Below are positions 1-8,475 of a stretch of DNA of 48,185 bases, piece by piece; the stretch's first letter is position 1, and each line of letters starts with the position of its first letter. The stretch spans positions 1 through 48,185 of the forward strand of contig KN817651.1 in NCBI GenBank assembly GCA_000827495.1. The letters run 5' to 3'. Below the pieces are notes generated by a model. The model saw nothing but the letters and a program-made list of their open reading frames with translations. It had not been told where the DNA came from and searched no databases. A program made the position numbers and the translations under genes. This stretch comes from Hypholoma sublateritium FD-334 SS-4. Its lineage: Eukaryota; Basidiomycota; Agaricomycetes; Agaricales; Strophariaceae.

Positions 1-440
1 AATTTGTGTTTCTATTTATAAACTCACCGCCGGCTTTCTGCAGATGTTTTGCATTTTTCTCAATGAGGAAAAATGCTATTAATATAATTTTGGCAGATTT
101 GGAAAGTGTGAGACAGGGCCTACATTTTCGGTTTTTTCTATTTTTAGACTATATCCAAAAATAGTACTAGGTATTTCTATCTTTAGCCAAGAGAAATCAG
201 CAGCTAAGCGTATTTTTTTAAATTTAGATTTTTTTTTAGAAATTTCGCAATTTTGAGGGACCGTGGGAATTTTTCGAGCCTTCAAGCCGCCTATATCTTA
301 ATTTAGCAATAGCCAAATCTATTTTAAGCAGACAAAATAGGCAGGTGACTGTGTTTCTATTAGATTTTATTTTTTTGGGCAATTTTCNCATTTTTAACTG
401 ACTGTGGGAATTTTTCATGCTCTCAAGCCGGCCTTGCCAC
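1..440. other. AT-rich non-coding stretch with a short direct repeat
   Basis: There is no convincing gene. A block of about 55 bases occurs twice in direct orientation, near 233-296 and near 377-436. The shared core is CTGTGGGAATTTTTC or a close variant followed by CTCAAGCCG. Poly-T and poly-A tracts are frequent. The short open frames here are biased by these tracts and resemble no protein family I know. It probably belongs to the same repetitive unit as the repeat that follows it. Confidence 0.5.
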
Positions 441-445
441 TTTTT

Positions 446-657
446 GCTCTTTTTTTCAAACTCAGCCACATGCCAGCTCATGCCGGGCCCGGCATTGGGC
501 TGTTTCCAGTGGTCAAGCAGGTATTTACACTGATAAAGCCTCAGAAATGGGCTGTTGGGCAGTTGCCCCAGGTGGCAGGCAACTACCCTTGTGGATGCAT
601 GAACATACTTAGGCAACTACCTTTACTTGATAGATGAGACCAGCTGCTACTGGTGAA
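446..657. repeat. Repeat copy A, rich in GGGCAACTGCCC-like palindromes
   Basis: This stretch aligns end to end with 2430-2637 at an estimated three quarters identity. Shared landmarks in order are TTTTTCAAACTCAGC, CACATGCCAGCT, GGCTGTTGGGCAGTTGCCC, TGTGGATGCATG, and a common end CTGGTGAAT. The second copy contains more intact GGGCAACTGCCC and GGGCAGTTGCCC palindromes than this one. The two copies flank the truncated Copia element on both sides. The divergence shows they are old repeats, not a target-site duplication. Confidence 0.7.
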
Positions 658-1960
658 TCTCCACACGAGGTAAGTCATCCGCTTCCTGCTCCCGCGGGGT
701 GACACTAAACACGTCCGCAACAGGGTCCAGCTCCTCGAAAATCTTGCTCTCGGCGTCCGCCTCGTCCCAACTTTGATCGGCAAAATCTCCTGCATTGCTC
801 GCGACCTCGGAGAACCAATCAGGGCTGTCCTCGCCCTCCACATCCTCATCGTCGGAATTTTCGACACGCTCGAGATCCGGGAGAGATTCCGGGTCGAGCT
901 TGGGGTCGGATGCACTGACAGATTGCAGATCCGGCATGGAGTCCGCATCAGAGGGCACATGCGCCGACGTTGGCGCAGTCGAGACGTAGAAATCGTCCGA
1001 CTCATCCTCGTCCTCGGTCTCGCAGCTCACAGCGAATACACCATCACTGTCCGAGTCCACAGTGTTCGCCGTGCCGCCCGACTTCTCACGTGAGCCTTCC
1101 GATTTCGATTTGCCCTTGCTGTCACTCCTCGCTGAGTCCTTGGGTGGCTTTGGACATTTGTCCTTGAAGTGACCCTTCTCCCCGCAGTTCCAGCAGGTGA
1201 CCTTGGACTTCCAGTCGCTGCCCTTGCTGCTTCCGCTACGCCTCGATATGGCCTCATCCGTCTTGTCCTTGCCCTTGCCACCAGAACGCCGGGTGCATTG
1301 CGTCTTCTGGCGCTTGTACTCCTCGGAGATAAGAGAGATGAGCACATCGGGCAAGATCGTCTGATCAGGAGAGAACATCCGCGCCGCTGCGAGCTGCGAC
1401 GACGCGAAGTTGGCAAGAACTGAGGGAAGGGATGACAGGATTGTGGAACGGTAATCCTTCTCGTCGATGTCAACACCAACGGATGCTAATTCCTCCCGCT
1501 TGACACGCAGGTTATCCAGAAATTCACGGACGTTGGACTTCTCAGGGCACTTCGTCTCCAGGAAACGCGCACGCAGGTCAGTTTGCGCATACGCGCCCTT
1601 CTCGGCGTACTCTTTGACGATGGCCTCCCAGCGCTCGCGGACAGATGTCTTTGAGTGAATGCGCATCAACGTGGAGTCCGGAATCTTCTGCGTGAGCAAG
1701 GATTTCGCAGACAGCTCATCCTTGTCCCAACGCGCCATCGCCGCAAGCTCCTCGGCAGTAGGTGGGCTAGGAGGCTTGCCTTCGGCTGGTGGAGCAGCCA
1801 CAGGATGTTCTGCAGAACCATCGAAGTGGGCCCAAAGGCCCTTCGCTTCAACAGCGTCATGGAAGCGAACACGGAAAATCGCCCAGTTCAACCCGGTGGG
1901 ATCGAGCTTGGGGATAGATGACGGCAGAGTGTCGGACAGAGAGGTAGGAGTAGAAGACAT
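647..1960 (-). CDS. Copia (Ty1/copia) Gag, pol missing
   Basis: This is the nucleocapsid part of a Copia LTR retrotransposon, 437 residues from the ATG at 1960. The N-terminal half (about residues 20-230) has the UBN2/Gag character of Copia elements. A CCHC zinc knuckle with core CWNCGEKGHFKDKC follows, inside a basic Lys/Ser-rich region, then a long acidic Ser/Asp/Glu tail. In intact fungal Copia elements this tail runs straight into the aspartic protease motif D-S/T-G. Here the frame stops just where that motif should begin, and the DNA changes into repeat copy A at about 657. Protease, integrase, reverse transcriptase and RNase H are therefore lost. I chose ATG 1960 because it lies just downstream of the primer site and begins a hydrophilic Gag-like sequence. 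The open frame is otherwise unbroken. It cannot mobilise itself. Confidence 0.85.
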   Translation of the reverse strand: MSSTPTSLSDTLPSSIPKLDPTGLNWAIFRVRFHDAVEAKGLWAHFDGSAEHPVAAPPAEGKPPSPPTAEELAAMARWDKDELSAKSLLTQKIPDSTLMRIHSKTSVRERWEAIVKEYAEKGAYAQTDLRARFLETKCPEKSNVREFLDNLRVKREELASVGVDIDEKDYRSTILSSLPSVLANFASSQLAAARMFSPDQTILPDVLISLISEEYKRQKTQCTRRSGGKGKDKTDEAISRRSGSSKGSDWKSKVTCWNCGEKGHFKDKCPKPPKDSARSDSKGKSKSEGSREKSGGTANTVDSDSDGVFAVSCETEDEDESDDFYVSTAPTSAHVPSDADSMPDLQSVSASDPKLDPESLPDLERVENSDDEDVEGEDSPDWFSEVASNAGDFADQSWDEADAESKIFEELDPVADVFSVTPREQEADDLPRVEIHQ

Positions 1961-2025
1961 TGTTGACAGATTGTGTGATAGGCAGAGGTTCGACAAATAT
2001 AACGAGTTTCTAGATTGTGCAGGGG

Positions 2026-2040
2026 GCAGGGCCCATAACC
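2026..2040 (-). promoter_or_regulatory. Retrotransposon primer binding site matching the initiator tRNA anticodon arm
   Basis: The 15 bases directly inside the 5' LTR read GCAGGGCCCATAACC on the plus strand. This is the anticodon-arm sequence of eukaryotic initiator methionine tRNA (CAT anticodon). The element strand is therefore complementary to the middle of that tRNA rather than to its 3' end. Drosophila copia is the known precedent: a cleaved initiator tRNA half primes from about nucleotide 39. The exact adjacency to the LTR end supports the assignment. Confidence 0.75.
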
Positions 2041-2424
2041 TGTAAGAAATCTAATATGACGTTAATCTCAGGCGTTCGGGGGACAAACGACTATGAATTC
2101 AATGTACCTAATATGACGTTAATCTACGGGGCGTCATAAGTATAAGGTAAAGTAAACGGTAAAGTAAAAGTNGCTCACCTCAGGCGTTCGGGGGACAAAN
2201 GACTGAGGTGCGCGAAANGGTATCTACGGATTCTAAATANGTGTAAGTAAAGAATCCGTGGTTTCANGAACACATGCACAGAACAAGATAACGATTGCGT
2301 GAGCACACGCAAGGCAAGGAATTTCAAATAACAGAAAGAAATAAGTCCGTACTGAGAATGCGCCGCACAACGGCGGCCGAACGAATCGGATGCACGTTGC
2401 ACGTTTGCGCGTGTTATTCCAACA
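2041..2424 (-). repeat. Copia 5' LTR, 384 bp
   Basis: In element orientation the LTR starts TGTTGGAATAACACGCG, a classic Copia LTR start, and ends TTCTTACA, so it has TG..CA ends. It is followed at once by the primer site. The element-3' half contains an internal duplication of about 110 bp: on the plus strand CAGGCGTTCGGGGGACAAA occurs at about 2069 and 2182, and TAATATGACGTTAATCT near 2053 and 2110. Several N bases fall inside. The other end abuts repeat copy B. Confidence 0.75.
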
Positions 2425-2637
2425 ATGGCTGCCTTTTTCAAACTCAGCTACATGCCAGCTGGTGCCGGAAAACATGCTGGGCAACTGCCCAGGCGTAGAA
2501 AGAAATTACTTTNGCTTTGGCTTGAAAATGGCTGTTGGGCAGTTGCCCAAGAGCTTGGGCAACTGCCCCTGTGGATGCATGGGACTACTTGGGCAACTGC
2601 CCATATCTAATGCATGAGACTAGCAGCCACTGGTGAA
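2425..2637. repeat. Repeat copy B, rich in GGGCAACTGCCC palindromes
   Basis: This is the second copy of the unit at 446-657. It holds four palindromic GGGCA(A/G)(C/T)TGCCC sites within about 120 bases. It abuts the Copia LTR on its left and runs into the decayed KDZ transposase on its right, where the missing N-terminal domain of that protein should be encoded. Clustered palindromes can be transposase binding sites, so it may be a subterminal region of the neighbouring DNA transposon. That is inference. Confidence 0.65.
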
Positions 2638-5534
2638 TTTTGTCACTGTGATCGAGCAGCTTCTCAAGCAATCCAGCTTTCGAATGAGGGGTACTTCCCA
2701 GGAACCATGGTTCAGCCTGAAAGTGTGTATTCTTTTGGTGTTCTCGAAAACTTTCACACCCACACACTCTCCTCCAAGAAAGTGCTATATGATTATCATG
2801 ATGCCTTGGTGAAGATGACAAATGCGGCATTCCCTCAAGATGTTCCGGTAAGTGTAATCATGTTTTGTTCATTTCATATTCTCCGGTACTTATCGAAAGG
2901 CTATAGAACCGCTACTCAGAGTTCAGCCAAGTTGCTCAGGTATGGGACCACCTAGCAGTTCGGCAAAGATCAGGTCAAGACCATGGCATTGATCATGAAC
3001 TTCCCGGACGATGACCACACTCGCTTGCCGTACGTTGCCCTGCTTTCCCTGAAATTGGGATCAATGTCAATAAGGAAGCAATCGAGACCGCAAATGAAAA
3101 TGAGGCGTATGTTTTTTTTTGCCAGCCAATTCACCCAAAATCTGATTGTGTATCTCCAGGCACAAATATACTCTGTTCATCTCTACGGATGGAAACTTTC
3201 GCCTTCAATGCAAACACAAAAACGATGATCCTGATGATGTTGCTCTGAACAAGGGTAATGGATATTTCATAGACGTGGAAGGCTATCGACACTATTTACT
3301 TCACGCTGGTGATTATACCGATGTAAGTACACAAGTTGTTCCTTTCCGTTTCTTGTCCAATGTCTTTGTTCGGCTTTCAGACCACCGTTTGTTCCCACCT
3401 CCGTGCAAATTGCCTGCAAAACATTATCAAGTTCAAGAATGCAGTGATCAGTGGGGTCATTGCTGTCCAGTGTGCTCGACACGGCTTCTATCTTCCGCAG
3501 GGTATGGTAGACTTGAAAAAGGGAGAAGCATGAGTTTCTTCGTCTATTAGTTCTGATGCTTTCATGTTAATAGCAATGTAAATTTAGCTTTTCACGGATG
3601 GACTATGCATTGACATACAGTTTGACTGATTATCAGGAATTGCGCTGGATAATGCTGTCCTATGATATCTGGTGTTCATATCACGTCAATTTAAAGAAAC
3701 GCTTTGCGAAATATTTTCCCAAAATGGCCCACCTAATCGACAAAATGCGAGGAGCAATTCCCAAGATGCACGTCAAGAATCATATCGAGGCATGTCAGCT
3801 TCTTTGGGCGTTCAATTACATCAAATTCTCTGGTGAGACATACGGTGAGAAGATTGAAAGCAGTTGGGGAGAGGGAAATCAGGCAGCAGGAAGTACGAAG
3901 GAAATGAATGATGGCCACCGGCATGATGCACTGGATGACTACCATGGCTACTGGAACTGGTGTAAACTCCATAAGCTCTGTGAGTATTGACCGCCGCTCT
4001 ACATCCTGTAACGCAAACACTAAATACTACCTTTTCCTAGCGGCAGTGCTCTACAACTCGTATACCAAGTGTCTTGATACACTGAAATCTCGCGAGAAAA
4101 ACTTCCAGGAGTTTGACAAATGTGTCGATTCTGAGCTCACGGACAAATGGAAGGCGATAGACGCTAGACCTCAAAAAAAGAATAAAGAGGTATTGTCTGT
4201 TCACGTGGCAAAATTTAAGGATGGTCGGTCTTCTGTAGTAATCTACTTATTCTCTCTTAATCTGACCTTATCCTAGGTCCACCGACACAAGATTCCGCTT
4301 ACAAAAGACTGCTGCAAGGCGAAATCCAAAACAGCTTTGCAGGAATGGGCAAACTTGGCGAGACCCAATTTATTAATAATGGGATTGAGATTGAATCGAA
4401 GCAGTACGTCCTTGTATCGTCCTTGTAGGCAAATAACTTATTTTAGTCAGGAATAAAATTTGCCTCCTTGCGACAAACAAATCTCCGACTGCATCGGAAT
4501 CCAAGGCCATCTTCAACGAGCACCAAAAGTTGCGCCAATACCTAACTATATGGCGGAGCAAGCAGTTTGAACTCTTTCCTCAACTCAGAGAACGTATCGG
4601 TGCATTTGATCCATCGAAGCCTGAGCTTGAACCCCTCCTCCTACCATCTTCATTCAGCCAACCTTTTCGTACGAAGTATGGATTAGATCATCTTGGTCAG
4701 ATAGAATACAATCTGCGGGAAGGACGGGCTCATGATGCTCTTGATGAAGTTCGGACTGCCATCAAGATTTTCAACCACAATCTAGACTTCAAGAAGACAT
4801 ATGTTCACGGTCAGGGACCAAACACACGCACTCAAGACTTCCTACGGACATTAGTTAATGACAAAATCAACGGCGCGGAGAAATATCAAACAGAACGGAA
4901 GGCCCTTCTCGCTCTTGGATTACCTGAAGATGATCCGGTCCTCAAAGATCTTAGGGACAACCAGCTATGGGCCAAGGATGCTAGCAAGCCTGCACGCCTA
5001 GGTGACTCACGTAAAGAAGATCCTTGGTTTTGGCATGTGGGTCGCCCAAGCGGATTGACGGAGAAAGAGAAAAGGGAATGGGACATTGAACGTACGCAAA
5101 CCGATCATTCTAAATCTGATATGCCCTGATTATGTTGCGTATAAGTGGACCGTGTAAAATGGTTTCGTGACCGATCTGCTCGAGATCGTGCACGCGAAGA
5201 AAAAGAAATCCTGGAGGAAGAACTTGAGCGCACTGTGCGCTACTTCAAACATATGCAGAAAACATGGACTGCTCTCGCAACAAGACCGCCTATACGCCAA
5301 TCCGGCTCTGTAGTGTATGCTTATAAACAAGCTGCAATGTTTGAGTGATTTGCAGCAGATGCAGAGGTATTTCGAGTTAAGGCGAAAGAAAAATGTCAAG
5401 TGTACGAAAAATGGTAAGTCCGTGATATTATCATATAACAAGCGCATTGACACTCAAAATTTACTAGGTCTACATCATTTGAGCCAACAGCCAAGAGGAA
5501 TAAAAAGAAGGATAAACTCTCACTAACTGGGGTG
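2638..5534 (+). pseudogene. KDZ (Kyakuja-Dileera-Zisupton) transposase, truncated and decayed
   Basis: This is a DDE transposase of the KDZ superfamily that has lost its N-terminus. The pieces in order are: a Cys-containing segment with GYFPGTMVQPESVYSFGVLE (about 2650-2850); a degenerate CPACP-like motif reading CPAFPEIGINV (about 3035); the first catalytic Asp in STDGNFRL (about 3187); an H.F.LPQGMVDLKKGE block (about 3480-3530); the second Asp in SYDIWCSYHVN (about 3660); and the Glu in GEKIESSW (about 3850), followed by N..A..T.EMN.GHRHDALDD. The C-terminal helical region runs from 4530 to about 5534. Several junctions fit introns of 50-60 bases, for example 2849 on and 3324-3380. An in-frame stop remains near 3010 that no short intron obviously removes. 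The N-terminal part is replaced by repeat copy B. The catalytic residues are present, but the gene as a whole looks inactive. Confidence 0.8.
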
Positions 5535-5819
5535 TAGAATCTTGAGTCGTGCATTATCCACAAATTTACCTTGATATAATTCAAAAGATGTAATCACAGT
5601 TGTTTCACAAGCACGGGGCTCGGCGCAGGCGACACTATGTGTACAGACGCCTCTGAGTTCGGGGCACCACCATCCGAGTCCGATGCAGACAGGTCCACAA
5701 CGGCGGGACAGGGGGCGGGAAACGGGAGCTGCGAGCGCAGGCACGGCCGCACGGGCGTGGGCAGCTCTAGCGGCGTGAGCGTGCTCAGCCACCGCCCGAG
5801 TTGGACAACACACCATTCT
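5535..5819 (-). other. GC-rich coding-like remnant
   Basis: A minus-strand frame from about 5813 down to about 5608 reads as a Pro/Ser/Ala-rich tail ending in an in-frame stop, with segments such as LGRWLSTLTPLELPTP and SASDSDGGAPNSEASV. Its composition is like a real protein C-terminus and unlike the AT-rich surroundings. I recognise no family. It is cut off at 5820 by the MITE. It may be part of the gene remnant that continues at 6029-6118 on the same strand. Confidence 0.3.
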
Positions 5820-6017
5820 CAGCTTGTAGAATTCATTCTACCCACATTTTACGAGATTCTATCCTACGATTATTCTATAACATGCTATGGAAATTCTATG
5901 ACATCCTATAAAGATCCTATTCTCTCTACTATATACATGTCTGTGTCAGAGGAGACGGGGACTAGAATTAATCCTATTCCCCCATAAAAATGTGGGTAGA
6001 ATTAATTTAACCAACTG
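5820..6017. mobile_element. MITE of about 198 bp with 31-bp imperfect terminal inverted repeats
   Basis: The left end 5820-5850 and the reverse complement of the right end 5987-6017 match at about 24 of 31 positions. They share CAG at the tip and an exact inner core ATTCTACCCACATTTT. The interior is AT-rich with many repeats of ATTCTA or ATCCTA. There is no coding capacity. I could not identify a clear target-site duplication. Confidence 0.65.
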
Positions 6018-6028
6018 ATATCCCCGTG

Positions 6029-6118
6029 CTGGCGGCGTTCTTGGGGGGATGACGCTCGTCGTCATCGTCGTCGACGAACAAGAGGCGTGCGTACATCGCG
6101 GTCCGCCATCAATTACTA
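6029..6118 (-). repeat. Dispersed 90-bp coding-like segment, copy 1
   Basis: This is nearly identical to 10595-10685. Read on the minus strand, it encodes ARLLFVDDDDDERHPPKNAA after a Met. Weaker copies occur at about 14225-14290 and 16910-16975. The protein-like reading and common orientation suggest an exon of a decayed tandem gene family, but a non-coding repeat cannot be excluded. Confidence 0.55.
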
Positions 6119-6443
6119 TTTGGCAGCTCTGCAAGGAAATATTTCTAGAAGTTTGAATAATAGGCAGAGACGCCGCTGGGCCAAATGAACAACAAATTCA
6201 TAACGTGGCCATGGGCTCGACGTAGGCGGTGTGTGCGGGCACAGCGTCCATGACATGGTTCGGGAAGCGCCGGCGATGCGATCAAGGTTGCCGCTTTCAT
6301 CCGAGAATACTTAATTTGAATGCTCTGCGGCGCGCTCTAAACAGCTCTGGCACGGTTTTCTTTGTGACCACAGTCCAGTAATTGATTAATACCGAGAGTG
6401 TAGAGTACATGCATGATACAATAATATGGCAGTGAAACACTTT

Positions 6444-7477
6444 TTAAGGGAAGTACAGAAGGTAAATGACAGCAGCCATGCCCATGATACACTTCGCGAG
6501 CTGCGGGTGCCCGTATTTCCAGTTCAACAACGGGAACATGAGCACCCGTGCCCTGGAGCCGAGCTTTGTTGGAGCGGTCAGCGGCAGGGCGTAAATTCGC
6601 GTCGCGGTGCCGTCCATCGCGCCGTCCTCGAACGCCCTGACAATGGGGCCGTAGCCCACGCCGGTGATCACCGCGCGCGCGTTGACTCCGCGTCTGTGCA
6701 GCTCGCTGACGGCGTGGACGAGCTCGTGGACGAGTGATTGCGCGGTGGCCCACGCGGTGCTCTGCACAGAATCGAGCAGGAACACGGGCGCGGGCGCGTA
6801 CGCGGGGTCAAGGGCGTGCACGTCCACGAGCGGGCGCACGATGAGCTCGTCGAACTGGGCCGCAAGGTTGTGCTCGAGGAGGTGCGGCTCGCGGTGCAGC
6901 GCGCCGAGAATCCCGCGCTTGAGCGCCTCCGGGGCGCGCGGGGACATGGCGAGCTGGTACGCCATGGTGGAAATGAGGCGGCGATTCGCATCGGCGGGGG
7001 AGAGCGTTTCGAGGCGGGACAGGAACATGCTCACGAGCAACATGCCCTGGTCCTTGCACTGCTTCGCGGCGCTTTCGCCGTACTCGCGAACGTCGACGGG
7101 GCTTGTGCTGCAGATGAAGAACACAAAATCATNGTCGTTCGGCTCTGGCGCTGTGATTTCCCTGGCGAGCTCTTCTGGAAGCGTCGCCGACGCTCGTTTG
7201 GAGCGATCTAAAGAATTGTAGCTGACGCCAGACGCAGCCTCGTTTCTCAATNTACAGAGGGCTATATATTTCATTAGTTTTGACTCTGTCGGCTGATGTA
7301 TTCGACCGGACCTTTATTATCATTAAGCGTCTCCTTCCTGCTCGTCCTGTTATCGATAGAATGGCGGGGAATCGTGGCAGACGGACTTGTGAGGCGATCT
7401 ACCTTCCCGCTGGCTCTGTTGTCGTTAAATTCGCACCTATCTACAGAAAAATCGCTGGCTCCACCAAAGTTCTTCAT
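6444..7477 (-). CDS. NACHT-like protein without a recognisable P-loop, single membrane segment (paralog 1)
   Basis: The model has two exons, 7477-7312 and 7261-6444, with an intron at 7262-7311 (GT..AG, branch CTAAT). It gives 327 residues in a continuous frame. The N-terminus (NFGGASDFSVDRCEFND) resembles the short N-terminal motif of basidiomycete NACHT proteins. The core follows the NACHT layout: MFLSRLE...ADANRRLISTMAYQLA, then a leader like EPHLLEHNLAAQFDELIVRPL, a hydrophobic strand VFLLDSV where Walker B should be, and RAVITG where the ITSR strand should be. The place of the Walker A P-loop holds CSTSPVDVREYGES, with no GxxGxGKS. The C-terminus ends in one hydrophobic segment. It is shorter than paralog 2, which has two. 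The gene is head to head with paralog 2. An N base falls at 7133 and another at 7252. A function is unknown; NTP binding by the usual mechanism is unlikely. Confidence 0.6.
7262..7311 (-). other. Intron of NACHT-like paralog 1
   Basis: On the minus strand it begins GTCCGGTCGAATAC and ends AAATATATAG, with a branch-like AACTAAT. It aligns base for base along most of its length with the intron of paralog 2 (8591-8639). This confirms both gene models and shows that the duplication included intron sequence. Confidence 0.75.
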
Positions 7478-7540
7478 GGTACAGCCCTTCGTGAGCAGTG
7501 TTGGGACAGAGAAGGCCCACAACGATGCCAGACAATGGTC

Positions 7541-7551
7541 GTATTTATATT
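7541..7551 (-). promoter_or_regulatory. TATA box of NACHT-like paralog 1
   Basis: The minus strand reads CAATATAAATAC about 65 bases upstream of the chosen ATG. The same element, with the same flanking bases, precedes paralog 2 at 8423-8434. Confidence 0.6.
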
Positions 7552-8422
7552 GAGCACATCCGCTATCCTAGCACTATCTCTTGCCATCATCAGATGCTCC
7601 GCAGCGCAGCCCATAAATAAGCACGGCGGGCGTGTAACCTCGTTAACCTATTAAATGTTATGTNATCGCAGATCTCTGNATCCAGCGAGCAGAACAAAGG
7701 TTTCTCACAGCATTTGAATACCATGTCCTGTCAGGCCGATAGTACAGCCGTTTCCGAATCGATGATTTTGGACATCGNTATTGTGAGATAATNATCGCTG
7801 TATACNCAACGATTATGGGCTCTCTGCGGGAAAACACCACTCCTTATAATCCAGGACNATGCGTTCGATTTTAAGGAGATGGATTACAGCTTTGAACGAG
7901 AAACGCTCACCATACANGATGAACGGCATTGGCCGAGGAGTCTAGCTTTGAGCGGCATCTTGGCGGCATCCACCGCTGATGATAAATTAATATCCAGCGG
8001 CTTCAGCAAGACCTTGAGTAACCCAAACCCTAACATCTTCTTTTGATGGAATGGAATAAGACTGGTCGTCTCTAGACTGTCCTTGGATATCTGGTTTCGA
8101 CAAGGGATTGAATCCTGATGAAGGTGTGCTGTGACAAGGATGTGATCGAGATAACCATTGCGTGAATGCCACAGAAGTCATCTCACAATAATAAAGTCCA
8201 AAATTATCAGCTGCGCAACGGTTCTACTATCAGCCTGACAGGACATGGTATGCAAATGCTGGGCAGAACCTTTGTTCTGCTCGCTGATACAGGAGATCTG
8301 CTATGATTTGACATTTAATAGCGCTCAGAGAAGGTTCATGAGGTTACCCGCTCTCCAATGCTGCAGAGCATTTAATTATAGCAAGAAATAATAGTATCCA
8401 CTGCCAGGATAGAGGATGTACT

Positions 8423-8434
8423 CAATATAAATAC
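8423..8434 (+). promoter_or_regulatory. TATA box of NACHT-like paralog 2
   Basis: The sequence reads CAATATAAATAC about 45 bases upstream of the chosen ATG at 8476. It is conserved with the element upstream of paralog 1. Confidence 0.6.
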
Positions 8435-8475
8435 GACCTTTTTCTGGTATCGTTGTGGCACTTCACTATCACGAT

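Larger units (their letters stand above)
657..2424 (-). mobile_element. 5' part of a Copia LTR retrotransposon (LTR, primer site, gag)
   Basis: In element orientation the order is 5' LTR (2424 to 2041), primer binding site, leader, gag, then an abrupt loss of pol at about 657. The element lies between two diverged copies of the same repeat. No 3' LTR of this family is visible in the window. The Copia fragment at 41.3-42.5 kb has a different LTR and is another family. The loss of pol is most simply a deletion or a rearrangement with repeat copy A. Confidence 0.8.
7478..8475. other. Bidirectional intergenic region forming the centre of an inverted duplication
   Basis: The sequence upstream of paralog 1 (about 7540-7830) matches the reverse complement of the sequence upstream of paralog 2 (about 8150-8430). 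Shared landmarks are CAGCGAGCAGAACAAAGGTT, ATACCATGTCCTGTCAGGC, GATNATTTTGGAC and TATTGTGAGAT. About 320 bases at the centre (7830-8150) do not obviously pair. Several N bases lie in the left arm. Confidence 0.7.
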
